From Heligmosomoides polygyrus polygyrus (lineage: Eukaryota > Nematoda > Chromadorea > Rhabditida > Heligmosomidae), in the NCBI GenBank assembly GCA_947396885.1, contig OX377202.1:68296643-68360642 (forward strand): a stretch of 64,000 bases of DNA, read 5' to 3'. The notes beneath the pieces were generated by a model, which was not told where the DNA came from, made no database searches, and saw nothing but the letters and a program-made list of their open reading frames with translations. A program made the translations under genes and the position numbers. This document shows positions 34,165 through 45,445 of this stretch, one piece after another (the stretch's first letter is position 1; each line of letters starts with the position of its first letter).

Positions 34165-35201
34165 CTACTTGCTGCGCATGCACAATGCCCTAAATATATT
34201 ATGTGTAACTCTAGATGCCTTGGCTGCAACCTGTTGGCAGTGAATGTCAAAGCTAAGGGTTTCATCAACGGTAAAACCTAAATCCCTAATGTGATATACA
34301 CTCTCCAACGACATGTTTCGTAAGCTATACTCATGATGCCTATTGTTTAACCCAAGGTGCAACACCTTTGTTTTGTCTTTTGAAAGAGGCAATTCTCTCT
34401 TACTCGACAAGTCGACTGGTCGAGTATCTAAACTACATAGGAGAATAGCGCTGTCCATCCGGGAGACGATTGGCCGAAGCATTTTCAGATCGTCTGCAAA
34501 TGCACAACACTTAGATCCCGTATAAAGAATTGCGGAGGGGATGTATTTGTATTTGAAAAGCATCGGTGAAACCTTTCCCTGCGGCACTCCACTGGGAGCT
34601 GATCTCAGGGAAGAAAATGACGACCCCAACCTGACGCAAAAAGTTCGATCCTGAAGAAACGGTTTGATCCATTCAACAATTCTAAAGTGGACTCCAATGG
34701 AGATCTGTTTAGTAATTAGTTTCCCATGGTTGACTCGCTCGAAAGCTTTCGCAAAATCCACATAAATGACGTGAATGGCGGTATCGCAGTCCAGTTGCCA
34801 CGTCCAATCATTGAGACACTGAAGCATTGTTGTAAGCGCTGATTTCCCTTATTGGAACTCATGTTTGCAATCAGGGATGATTTTGTTCGCTTTCAGGTGC
34901 TCCACTAACCTTTTCTTCATAAGTTTTTAAATGTCATCGCTAACACGGACGTTATGCTTATAGACCTGTACTGTTTCGGCTAGCTGGAAGGTTCCCTCTT
35001 TGGAATAGGGGTAATGTAGGACACTCTCCACCTATTATGGACCTCCGCTAGCATAAAGCTCAAATTAAATAAGAACTCCAGCGGTCTCGCAATCACACGG
35101 GCTATTTTCTTAAGAAAGATGAGTGGTATATGATCCGGAGTTAATAAGGTGGATGCAGGCCGTTTCGAAAGTATTTCATAAATTTCTTCGCTATTACACA
35201 A
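34165..35201 (-). pseudogene. LINE A reverse transcriptase
   Basis: Minus-strand polymerase in two main frames. The fingers part (35201-34980) contains TPDHIPLIFLKK. The palm (34827-34165, 220 residues) contains YVDFAKAFERV (motif A region), SGVPQGKVSP (motif B) and the active site FADD (motif C). These are diagnostic of CR1/Jockey polymerases, which copy RNA into DNA at a nicked target. The palm block is the longest intact piece. Breaks at about 34830-34980 make it inactive. Confidence 0.82.
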
Positions 35202-35599
35202 TAAAGAATACTTCGTTGTTGGGAAGACAACATCAGTACAAAGGTTTTAAGTATCATTAGATTCAATGAATATTTTTTCAAAGGCGTTCAATAAAAGCTT
35301 AACTTTCTGAATATTGGTCTTTGCTACCTCTCCATAAGCCAACAACAAGAGTCCCAATTCTTCCTTTAAATTGAAGATTGGAGCTGAGATATTTTAAAAA
35401 ATCTTTGCCTATTCCCAGCTTCAACAATTTTCCTTTCGACGGAACTATAGTATTTTCTTAGCCTTTTCTCGAATGTCTCATTCAGTGTCTTGAATTTTTC
35501 CATGGGGCTGTGTTTGGTAGCCTCGCTGCAGGCATTAGCTGCCATTCACGCATCATATTTCCTCCTGAACATTGATCGTAGATACTCCGGAAGTAGCAT

Positions 35600-36262
35600 T
35601 CTATAAGAGGGCACCCGTAAGTGTTGAACAAACAAAGCAGTGCAGATGCCTAATATGTTTAGAAACATCTCGTATTCTCGTATCGTTCACTGTATTAACT
35701 GAATTCAAGGAGCTGTACCAATCTACAGCACTTAGATAGGAACATATTTCGTCAAAATTCGCCCGTTTTTCGCTTTTCGCTATCCTCAGGAGCAATAGTA
35801 CAATACAATTTGAAACGAACTAACGTGTGATCGCTTGTGCCAAGGGGGGTTCGACCACAGTGTGATTAACAAAATTTGGTTAGTTTGATAGAACCAAGCC
35901 TAAAATGTTAGAAGCAAGTGTTGGATTCTGAACTGTTTGCGTAAAGCCATGGATGTTGCAAAAACTTACAAATTCTTTTGAAATTGAAGAAACGGCAGTA
36001 CTTCCACTTTGTCTCAGGTTCATATCACTAAAATTGAAATCTCGCAGACAATGCAAATCTGCAGAGATTTCAATTTTAGTGATAAATGGAGACAAAGGAG
36101 CAGAGCTACATCACCGCCTCTTTTGTTGTTGCGGTTGCACCTAAGAACATCGTGCTTATCAAGCCATTCTCCCAGCAAAGAGCTACTGTCAATTTTCGAT
36201 GTTAACCAAGTTTCTGTTAACGCAAGGATTTTAATATCGTATCTATCCAGCAAGACTGTCAA
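35600..36262 (-). pseudogene. LINE A endonuclease
   Basis: An AP-endonuclease-like domain in pieces. ALTETWL, with the catalytic Glu region, is at about 36215. A DFNFSDMN block follows near 36040, then SNILGLVLSN near 35885. A 21-bp inverted duplication (36023-36084) splits it. Such enzymes nick the target to prime reverse transcription. Confidence 0.72.
36023..36084. repeat. Near-perfect hairpin in LINE A endonuclease
   Basis: Arms 36023-36043 and 36064-36084 are exact reverse complements of 21 bp. After a one-base bulge (A36063) the stem continues for 5 bp around a 9-base loop. Confidence 0.85.
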
Positions 36263-36523
36263 GGTTTTTGTAATAGATGAAATATTAGCTAAGACACATG
36301 TTGGATAAGATTCTGAGTTACACGATTTCAGGTGATGATAAATCAGGTTTTCGAAGTCGATCTGTCAAGATGTCTTTTATACGAATTAACATAGTCATCA
36401 AAACAAGTTTGAGAAATTGAAGGATTGACGCCTGATAGACGTTCATTCCTTTTACGCTCCCTCACTTCTTTTGTTAGCGAGTAATACTGGGCTTAGGAAT
36501 ATCGGGCTTTCCCATCCTACATC

Positions 36524-36570
36524 CTTCTTAGGTATCGAGTGCTTTTGGGAAGCACTCGATACCTAAGAAG
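36524..36570. repeat. Perfect 21-bp hairpin
   Basis: Arms 36524-36544 and 36550-36570 are exact reverse complements around a 5-base loop (TTGGG). It lies between the LINE A endonuclease and the ORF1-like part. Confidence 0.9.
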
Positions 36571-36626
36571 TCTAGCAGAGCATTGACACAGGTATAATCA
36601 TGATTCATTCTCCCATAAGCGCTATT

Positions 36627-37190
36627 TTAGCGACTCTCAGAAATTCCTGATACAATTATAAAACTCTTAAGGTCAGGGTCCTCTTTCGCAGTGTCACTAG
36701 ACTGAGCAACTGGTGTGGCAACAGCAGCGGAAACGCATCCAAAGCTATCAACATTATTCATATTGCTATTGTTACCAGATCGCAGCAACAGTTGATCAAT
36801 GTTGATTTTGAGAAGAGAATTTTCTTTCCTCAATTTACGATTTTCCTCCATCCTCTTATGAATCTCGACCAGCACGCGGCTCGTTTCTTCGACGAAAAAT
36901 CACATGTAGGGGGCATGTCGTGATTGTCCATAATTGATCGAGGGGACCCATCCCGTGACCATCAGTTTGTTCTCGATTAGTCGGCGTTAACGAAACGCGA
37001 GATTGCTTCGCTGGAACAGAAGACGCACGAGGCGCGAGTTCATCGCTTGCTACAGTAAAGGGAGATCTGCTAAGCGGATGGATACTCGGAAAAGACGGCA
37101 AGACGGTATGACAGCAAGTGCTGCGATCTATCGATCCGCTACAGAACTGCGAACAATTTACCGTTGGCGGAGGCGATAAGATGACCACTA
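36627..37190 (-). pseudogene. LINE A ORF1-like region
   Basis: The 36875-36627 frame has a charged, Leu-spaced segment (EIHKRMEENRKLRKENSLL) that looks like a coiled coil, as in LINE ORF1 proteins. The frame at 37188-36856, rich in Pro and Ser, could be its displaced N-terminal part. Family assignment rests on position. Confidence 0.4.
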
Positions 37191-37339
37191 ATTAACGCCA
37201 CAAGGAGTATTCGCTTGTGGGTGACGAATGACGACAGATAGACCAGGAATAAAGCAGCTGGCAGGCAACTGGAGACGTAATAATAGATGGTGATCAGAGC
37301 ACAGCCAAACCGACCGCTCGGTCGGAGAAGACCGATCCT

Positions 37340-37452
37340 TTTGGGTTGAGAAGACGTGTAACCGATGTCGCGCAAGGGGTGTCAGGGTTCAGAAGGCGTG
37401 CCACCCATGTCGCGCAAGGGGTGTCCAGATTGAGACGGCGTGTCAACTATGT
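37340..37452 (-). repeat. 42-bp minisatellite block
   Basis: Three monomers with repeated ATGTCGCGCAAGGGGTGTC cores, between LINE A and LINE B. Confidence 0.8.
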
Positions 37453-37479
37453 CGCGAAATTGTTGTTTGTAATTGTTTA

Positions 37480-39650
37480 TTACAAAGGTCGATGCTTATG
37501 TGGTTAACAAATATGACAGAAAAGCTGCTAGAGATAACGAACGCATAAAGAAAAGAACATAACACCAAACGAGTAAAAAAAAGCGAATCTGGGACTGATT
37601 CTTATTTGAAATGCCTTTAAAGGTACGGATTTTGCAATTGAGCGGGATCTCGTATTTTTCATCATTTTTCAAACTCGATACCAGCTGTGATAACAAAAGG
37701 TTTCGCTTCACACTACGGTTCGCAGTTTTGATATATAGATAGCTTCCTGGATTCCCCCCTAGTGTTCGAAGCTCTCAGTTGAAAAAGAGCTTGCAGTTTC
37801 ATTCCATAGCGCCCGGACAAAATCTTGTAAAACAAGATAAGATCAAATTTTTTCTTCTGAGGGCTAGCTATACCAATTTTCAGTTGAAGTTGCCTATATT
37901 ACTACAAGGGATTTGATAGTAAAGGAAGCCAACAGTCCTTACCATAATTTTATGCGTAAAATTATCTTGCGTCCTTTCCAAGGTTTTCACGCTAGCTACC
38001 TTCGAAGGATTGAAAACCACAGTTCCATATTCTAACAACGGTCTAACATAAGTTTTATACGCCTGCAAGAGAAGGAGGGATTCCTGGTCGAGTGACGTCG
38101 AAAATGTTGTGCATCAAAGATTGTAGCTTTTTGTGCTACCTTTTTGCAATGAGCATCAAAACATAGACCCTTGCGTCAGAAGTGAGTAATTTTTTCACCT
38201 GCTGAAGTTCATAATCTCCAACTGTGTATTTTGAGTCAATAATCGATTGACCAAGATGTATAACTTTTGTCTTTTCTTTTGATATCGAAAGATTCTATTC
38301 CAATGACCATATGCTTACACCATTGAGAGCATTTTGCAATTTTTTCTTTTTTGGACGTAAAGCTCACAGAAATGTATAGCTTAAAATCGTCAGCAAAAGC
38401 GCTACGCCTAACTCCGTTACCCGTCACAGTTTTAGGTAATCCATAGAAAATTTGTGATAGAACTCCACCTTGAGTGAATATCTACTTCCGTTAGCTTCAC
38501 TCTGATGAGAGACCTTCTGTCTTTTGGTGAGAGACTCTATCAAAAGCTTTGGCAAAATCGACGAAACTATAATACATCTATACCTCGTCCGTCATCAAGG
38601 AATGTTGTCCGGTCATTTAGCGACTCGATCATGGCCGTTATAGTCGACCTATTCTTTTTTTCGAAAACCATGCTGGAAATCTGAGACAATGCCGTTGTCG
38701 TTCAGATGCGTACTATTCTTTCCTTGAGAATCTTTTCAATTACTCTAGCAAAAATAGATGTTATGCTGACTGGCCTACAGTTCTTAGGATTGGAATGCAA
38801 ACCTTTTTTAGGAATAGGTGTAACACAGGATGTACGCCACCTATTTGGCACTTTCGCCCCCATAAAACTAATATTAATTATGAAAGCAAGAGGTCCTATA
38901 GCAAGAGGTCACTGTGGAATGAAGTTTGAAATTTTTTCGCAAGAACGTCTGCTTTTTCTAGATCAGTTCTGGCTATATTCACACCATCCCTAAGCTGTCC
39001 ACTCAGCCGTGTTTTGTCTTTCAGTCGCGAGTTTAGAAATCTAAAAAAAAGAATTTTTATTCTTAGTGCTGATCTCTTTCCTTTCGACAAGGTTATTAAT
39101 TTACGCACGCAACGGTCTAATTTCATACTCACTTTCCTATAATAAGCTCAGTCTCTTGGATCATTACTTTTTTTTAGCATTTTCCCAAGTCCTAGTCTTC
39201 CTATAGGCAAGTCTGTCTAAATGCTTTGGAACACCAGATTTATAAGAGGCCTCCTCAAACGATAAAAACGAACTTATGGTGTGCTCAAGAATTGCACGTA
39301 AAACCACGTATTTTACCTCTACTGGGTCCACGCTATTGAATGATCCAAAACATTACTAAGGTAATTTAAAATTTCATCAAAGTTTGCCTTTTTAAAATTC
39401 CTCTCTCTGACTGCATTATATTTCCTTGAAGCTTCAAGATTAAGAGCAAACTGGATTGCAGCGTGATCACCTGAGTCAGTGGGATCATGAAGCGCAACAT
39501 TCCTCACGAAGTATTTATTGGTTGAGAGCAAAAGATCCAGTGTGTTGCTGTGAAGAGTTCCACTACTGACAAATTGACGGATATTGAATGAGCGACACAT
39601 CTCAAGAAAAGACTTGCTGATGGCAGTAGTAGCGCATGAATCTTTAGTTC
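37480..39650 (-). mobile_element. CR1/Jockey-like LINE B (5' truncated)
   Basis: A minus-strand decayed LINE lying inside minisatellite sequence. Endonuclease C-terminal part at 39600-39319 (NTLDLLLSTNKYF). Linker at 39132-38896. RT palm with FADD (about 38392) in 38427-38236. Tail with TYVRPLLEYGTVVFNPS at 38068-37880. It is related to LINE A but not identical. Confidence 0.75.
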
Positions 39651-39654
39651 ATGA

Positions 39655-39735
39655 CCAATGGGTGTTAAGGTTCAGAAAACGTGTCACCGATGTCACGCAA
39701 TAGGTGTCCAGGTTCAGGAGGGGTGTCAACGCAGA
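39655..39735 (-). repeat. 42-bp minisatellite block
   Basis: About two monomers (GTGTCACCGATGTCACGC core). With 37340-37452 it brackets LINE B, as expected if the LINE inserted into the array. Confidence 0.7.
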
Positions 39736-40600
39736 TTTTAGGATGAAAGATGGTCAGACATCGAGGATTGAACAGAATTGAAGAAGAAATATTTCCTCCA
39801 ATACTCTGTTATGTGTGTTTGTACTACGTTGGTAGTCATTTCGGCATATAATAGATTGTAGATTTTTTTTCAAAGGCAGACATTTTTGCAGTTGTGACCT
39901 TCAGTCACAACATAACCTTATGAAGGAACATTGAAGACTCCTTAAATATATTAGATCTTATTAGATACAAGCTTTCACATAAAAGGAATTGTTGTGTGTA
40001 AATCCAACCAGACGTGGAGATTATTTTGAAGATCTGTAGTTTTCATGAAGGAGTAATAAATCTTAGTAGTGTCATGTTAGACTAGGCTTTCAATTCGTTG
40101 GAAAAACGCAATTTCATTTTTTTGTTTTGTATATTGCTGCTCGCTTTTTTCAACCTGTAGGCGAAGCAGAAAATGCACATCACCCACTGTAGGAGAGGTG
40201 CCCTTGACAGCGGGAGCACTGGTCGACCCGCCGTAACAAGTAAGCTTGTACTTGCCTGCGCTATCTTGTAAGGACGAACTTAGGTTTGAAAGGAGAGGCA
40301 AAAAAGAGAAGGCTGTTATGGACAGGATCTTCATATGGTTTTCGAAGAGGCCAGGACTTCAATTTTTACACGACATTATGCAGAACGAGAGTGCGTGGCG
40401 TAGTTTCAAAGGGTACAGCAATGTCACCTTTTACTCCCTTACAAGTTTGTAGAATTGAAATACTAATCGGTCTGTTTATTATAGGCACGTTTTATTGCAC
40501 AGCAAATTCGGTTTCTCGTTTTTCGTTCATTCGAACAAAATATTCGACTGCATGTTCGATCATTCGAAAATTTTCGTCTGCTGATCTGGACGTACGTTGT
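39736..40600. other. No gene recognised
   Basis: Contains a 179-codon open frame from 40286 to 40825 whose second half is minisatellite and TTCGAA-word sequence. Nothing in it suggests a protein family, and I treat it as chance. Confidence 0.5.
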
Positions 40601-40770
40601 ACGACGTCTGTATCACCTTTTTGTGAATCCGAATGTAGGTTGACAACGTCTGTCACACGTTTGCTGGTCTTCCGACGCACGTGTCACGACATGGCCACGC
40701 CGCATGAAACACGTCTTCTGAATCCGTGTGCACGTTGGAGGATACCCATGACACGTTTTTTGGTTCGCGG
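40600..40770 (+). repeat. 42-bp minisatellite, worn block
   Basis: Three or four diverged monomers marked by ACGTCTGT, TGACAC and CTTCTGAATCCG segments, here in plus orientation. Confidence 0.5.
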
Positions 40771-41084
40771 CGTTCCGCGCATGATCCTCATTCCTGGTCG
40801 CTCAACATATCAAGAACTTGGGTGATCAGCTGCGAAGGCTATAAATTCGCCAGCTATCATGTTGAGTAAGTCCTATTTTCATGCACATAGGACATATTCG
40901 TAAGGCCAATACATAGACAAGTAGACTTTCAGTGAATTCGGGCGAAGGAGTAGACCGCTTTTCAATTCTTGGCGCATCATACCAGAGCTTGCAGGACATC
41001 CACAGTACTTTAATGCTCTAGGTGCTGAATTTGAATGGAACGACTGCATAGTTGAATAGTAAACAAACTGTATAAATGTGAGAG

Positions 41085-41260
41085 ACGCTAGATCACCTGT
41101 ATCATCTCTTGTGCCGCTGATCATAGAGTTTCGTGAGCGGGCGTCGGAAGCGTCTCCTTTCGTACCTGTCACGTATCAGAGTGCTACAGTAGGTACTTGT
41201 CCTTCGAGAGACACTAAGGGCGATACATCATTCGTTCATGGTTTTCACAAGGAACTGTGA
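41085..41260 (-). pseudogene. RTE-type LINE 3' end fragment
   Basis: On the minus strand it matches the end of the 30.7-kb RTE copy: the GAGACGCT...CGCCCGCTC block, a GATCA-CGG-AC segment and GATACAGGTGA. It is short, with no polymerase motif left. Confidence 0.5.
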
Positions 41261-41915
41261 CAGCAGCATCTTCCAGGTCCGACTCTCGACGAATCTTGGC
41301 ATGCTCGACGTAGTAACAGATGAGTAGACGCTTCAGCATAGCCAAGATTGATAGGAGTCTTTATTACCGCACGGCTTATTTTCGGCGTTGTCGCCTCCTT
41401 CAGAGCCTGAAAAAATTTATTTTATTTGAGAAACTTTCCTACAAATGTTATTTCGTTCTGCAGAAACCCAACAAAAGGCTAGGACACCACGAAAGCGACG
41501 CCGTAGGTAGTCAAAATGAATTTTTGGCTAAATTATGGATAAAAATTCACAAGCGAACGATACTCAAAAAGTTCGTCTACGCTCATCAAGGCCGGCAGCG
41601 CTCCTTGTTGCTCTCTCATCTTCTATGTATTTAATTTGCTTTCCCGTTTCCATGATCTGCACAACTTTTTTATAGTTTCTTCTATTATTATTCGTCTATT
41701 GAATTTTGTTCTACTGATACGGTCTTCACTTCTGTTTATTTGGTTCTTGTTCCGGATAATCCATCAGTATCGACCAAGAGCAGAAGCCATATAAGGCCAT
41801 GGCTAGGACGGTGCACAATGCTAACACCACGAGCAGCGTTCAGAGCACGCTTTAGTCCGCGACGGCTCCTCTAGCTAGCCCGTCTGCTGAGTTGATGTTC
41901 ATTGATATTTTGCGT
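41261..41915. other. No gene recognised
   Basis: Short frames only (for example 41320-41634 plus). Nothing resembles a known family. Confidence 0.5.
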
Positions 41916-41916
41916 C

Positions 41917-42060
41917 AAATGACGCTGCAGGATCTCATGAAGTGTGTTGTAGAACGAAATCGCTATCCTGCAGTTGAACGATGCTGGCAGTAGCGTGTGA
42001 AAAATGCAGGATCGCGATTTCGTTCAACAACACACTTCATGAGATCCTGCAGCGTCATTT
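41917..42060. repeat. 56-bp inverted repeat
   Basis: Arms 41917-41972 and 42005-42060 are reverse complements with two mismatches, separated by 32 bases. Confidence 0.85.
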
Positions 42061-42625
42061 AACGGGAGTATCAATGCAGATCAATACTGATGCTGGCAGT
42101 TGCGTGTGAGAAAGCTTCTATGGAATGTTCCGAGGCTGCCGAAGGTGAGAGGCGTTCGCGCAGCATCTAAATTTCAGGTGTTAAGAAGGCACGGGAGGGT
42201 AGCTCGATTTTCGAGCGTCACAGGGATCGGGGAAATCCGTTGAAACTTGAGTGCGGTGCATCTGATTTGTACCGCATGGCAACCTGATCCCGCCGTCCTA
42301 GGCTTGTTAAAGTTATTCTGCCATCCAGAACTCATTGGAGCATTGCGCTTGCCAATGCGCGCCTTCTTCGAAGAACTTCTGGCTTCGAGGAAGTGCTTGT
42401 TCGCACGAAGTCTTGTGAACAAAGTGCGCCGATTTCATCGTTTTCTTCACAATAACAATCGAGATATTTTTTTGTGACGGCGACCTGGCTATCATTTAAA
42501 ATCACGTATTCCGAAATCCTTATTTGGCTACCGTTTGATATTTGCCGTAAGGATAGAACTGCTTGAAAGGGAGGAGTTTGCTTCCTTATCAACAATACCT
42601 TCTGTGCTAAAAAGCTGCTCACTAT
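42061..42625. other. No gene recognised
   Basis: Contains a short direct repeat of the inverted-repeat spacer (GCTGGCAGT-GCGTGTGA at about 41983 and 42092). Overlapping frames on both strands show no family. Confidence 0.4.
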
Positions 42626-42629
42626 TCCA

Positions 42630-44330
42630 CGATAAAAGCAGATGTTTTGAGCTTGGATGTGTTCTCTGAAAAACCTTCATTACCAGATAGGTTCATGCTT
42701 GTTTACTGTCCTCCAAGCTCTCCGAAGTAATGACGAAGACCTTACTGCGGTTATGCTTTCCGAGAAGACTATAAAGACTATAGATTTCTGTTTTAAGGAA
42801 TAAGCTATCAAGACACATATTTAATTTATTCTCTTAGGAGAAACGTATTTTTCTCAACTCGGACGCACCGCTTCAAGATAGTTACTATATGAAAGTACGT
42901 TACGACATCGATCATCAACTCAAGAAATTCTGGGCGTTAGAGGGACGACTTCCATCTGAAAGCTCCTTGAGAAAGCTTCATTTTCATATGCGTAGAGCAA
43001 TGGAATCTGTTGGGCATATGCCATGTCTCATTGAGACAGATGGATCCTCTTGTCTCACGGATGTAACACTGGGAAACTTCTTTGCAGGCGTCTTTTCTCA
43101 GAACACAATGGAAGACTCACATCAGAAATCATTCAAAAGCAGCTCTGTACCAGTTGCGTGATGTTAATTTTTACTCTTCAAAGGTTTGTGAATTTCGAAA
43201 AATTGTTAAGCTTCCATTACTAAGCCATATGATGGAATTCCTCCCATATGGTTTAAAAAATGTGCTGAGTCTTTTTCGAAACTTCTGACCTTCATCTTCA
43301 ACGCATCGTTAATGTCGGACAAGTGTCAGATGTTTGAAAAGATGCGCTTGTCACGTCTATTCCGAAGAATACCGATGCACAGCTAGTCTCTCAATACCGC
43401 CCAAAAAGTATTACTCCTACATCAATCAACTTATGGAAAAAATTATCAGGCATAATCTATTATTTGAGTTGAAAAAATCCAGCTTCTCCTTCTGAACAAC
43501 ACGGTTTTCTTGTAGGACTTCAACAGCAAAAAAAGTAGTTAACATCTTGATTGATTGGAAGTTAGCCCTCAACCAGGGAATGTCTGTGGATGTTATCTAC
43601 CTCGTTCCTCAAAGGCTTTCAATACAGTAAATAACTCCAAACTGTTTGAAAAGCTAAGCTTGTAGTAATTGGTGGCCACTTTCTGAATTGGCTTATTTCG
43701 TGCTATACTTAAACGACAAACATATGACGGTGAGAGTAGGCAACGAATTTTCATTCCGTATTCGTAGTGGTAGCAACGTTCCACAAGGTGCTGTCATGTC
43801 ACAATTATTGTTCCTGATTTACACAACGGATCTCCTAACGTTTTTAATCCCTTCGCATTCTATTAAGGTGCTTTGATGGTTCTTCAACGTATGAGTCTGT
43901 AGAAAATTGTAATAAGTGATTTATTAGTTTATATCTATTAAAATACAACAAGAGCAGTAACTCACAGCGGTTTGTACACGGAATTTGGAGGAGCATAAAA
44001 GCATGACATATATTGACCAGGGAGGCTGATAACCTCTAGTCTTAAAAGGGTGTACCGCGGCTAGAGTGTAGTATTGTGCATTATCTTTACCTAGTTCGGT
44101 ATCGCTAGGTCACACCTGTGGATTTTGCGCAATTATGCTTATCTTATATTGTTCACTTAAGCATGTTAAGTGTTATCGTTCATACCTATTTGCTCTACAT
44201 TATTGACTAATACTAGACATTCGTATAATCAGATGTAGACCCTAATTAGGTTTCCACAACAGGTACAGCATAATGCGGACGACATCAAGATTTATGGAAC
44301 CTATAATAGTGATAGTCCTTGATGGGCGAC
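42630..44330 (+). mobile_element. CR1/Jockey-like LINE C
   Basis: A plus-strand decayed LINE. The endonuclease remnant reads RFMLVYCPPSSP (about 42690-42725). A linker with IDHQLKKFWALEGRLPSESS follows at 42907-42966. RT motif B (VPQGAVMSQLLFLIYTTDL) lies at about 43779-43835. The active-site motif ADDIKIYG is at 44275-44298, after a 395-bp insert. Many stops. Confidence 0.72.
43868..44262 (+). other. GT...AG-bounded insert in LINE C reverse transcriptase
   Basis: The polymerase frame stops a few codons after 43867 and resumes in frame at 44263 (VQHNADDIKIYG), just before the active site. The insert starts GTGCTTTG and ends TTTCCACAACAG, so it could be read as a phase-0 intron. AGGT occurs at both junctions (43866-43869, 44261-44264), which also fits a 4-bp insertion duplication. 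No coding content or terminal repeats are visible. Confidence 0.55.
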
Positions 44331-44339
44331 TGTTGGCGG

Positions 44340-44660
44340 TTCATTTTACGTTCCGTTAGTACATACCGTTCGTGCACAAAGAAGAATGATGATCCTCACG
44401 ACATCTTGGGTAAGGACCGAGGATCCTCTGAAGCACTTCCAGCGAAGCTTTCGTTGTCTGGTTTCAGTTCTGCCTTCCTTAGGAGTTGTGAACGTAGTGC
44501 AGTTCTCTGGCGGGTGGACTTCACCACAAACGCATAGAGGCGGTGTCCTCCGAGGCGAGCGCAGTTCGGTCTTTCGCAAATGGTCATGCTTGGTCTTGCT
44601 GGGGTCTTCTTTCGGTCTTGTCTTGGTAACCGGTCGTTGTAAGTATCGTGGACGCACGTT
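44340..44660 (-). pseudogene. Retroelement gag fragment with zinc-knuckle-like Cys
   Basis: The minus frame 44657-44346 (103 residues) contains CVCGEVHPPENC, then TTFTTPKEGRTETRQRKLRW and KCF. The layout resembles the Cys/His region of BEL/Pao gag proteins, but one Cys appears replaced and the region is short. Confidence 0.4.
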
Positions 44661-45445
44661 CCGAATAAGGTTGTCGTTATGAGCTCAGTCGTTTTCTATA
44701 AAGTGACCCCAGCATTGCTCTCCTTCCTTATTACACTGTTACAGATGTATTCTGTAAAATTCGAGAGAATCAAGCGGCGCTATACTCGGTTCGCATTGAG
44801 TGATACACCGGTTTGCTCCAAATTTGTAATGTATGTATGCATAATCCATGACGTAATTTCAATAGGATGTCACGACAGCTTTGGACGTATCGTAACAACG
44901 TGCGATTTCTTCGATCTTGCTCATAAGAATATCAGACTGTCAGCGGCCTGCCGGTCACCAAACGTTTGTTTGGGGCGTCGTCCCAAACCCGGAGAATAGA
45001 ACACCCCGACCGTCTTCTTGTCCTTTTCAGGCCTTCTCTCATTCATTTCAGTAAAAAAGCTGGTTTTGCTGTATAAAATGGTATAACGGAATACGGTAGG
45101 GCAGAATCTTCAATACTGCTCCTATAGGGCCTATCCACCCTTTATCGTACGTACGCGATTCATTCCTTGAAGTACTCGTTTTATTTATTAACAAGTGCCC
45201 TTGCGCGCTTTGCGCGAGTTTGCAACACCACTATCCTACGGAAGGTAGTTTTTGTAAACCCTAAAATTCGCTAACATCCAGGACTTTATTGGCATCAAGC
45301 CATAATAGAGATTCTCTCCGGACCATCCAGCAACGCTATTGGTTTGTGCAGTACTTTTGCCCTGAGGCGGTTCCTCCGCAACCGTCTCATGCTCAACAGC
45401 TTGCGTTTCCGGGTATCGTTGACATGTCTTCCGAAGTCAAATTCC
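44661..45445. other. No gene recognised
   Basis: A 106-codon frame (44679-44999 plus) matches nothing I know. Otherwise only short frames. Confidence 0.4.

Larger units (their letters stand above)
33340..37190 (-). mobile_element. CR1/Jockey-like LINE A
   Basis: A nearly full-length but decayed non-LTR retrotransposon on the minus strand. From its 5' end it shows an ORF1-like region with a coiled coil (36875-36627), an endonuclease (36262-35600) and a reverse transcriptase (35201-34165). A C-terminal tail continues to about 33360 and is interrupted by a SINE at 33835-34117. Stops and frameshifts lie throughout. Confidence 0.8.

Noticed and set aside
31155..40580. A fourth hAT-like element with ATTCGAAT-word ends at 31.2 and 40.5 kb
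   Set aside because: No matching terminal CAGG ends or 8-bp duplication could be found, and other elements lie between.
40286..40825. 179-codon open frame
   Set aside because: Runs through minisatellite and TTCGAA words, and no domain is recognisable.
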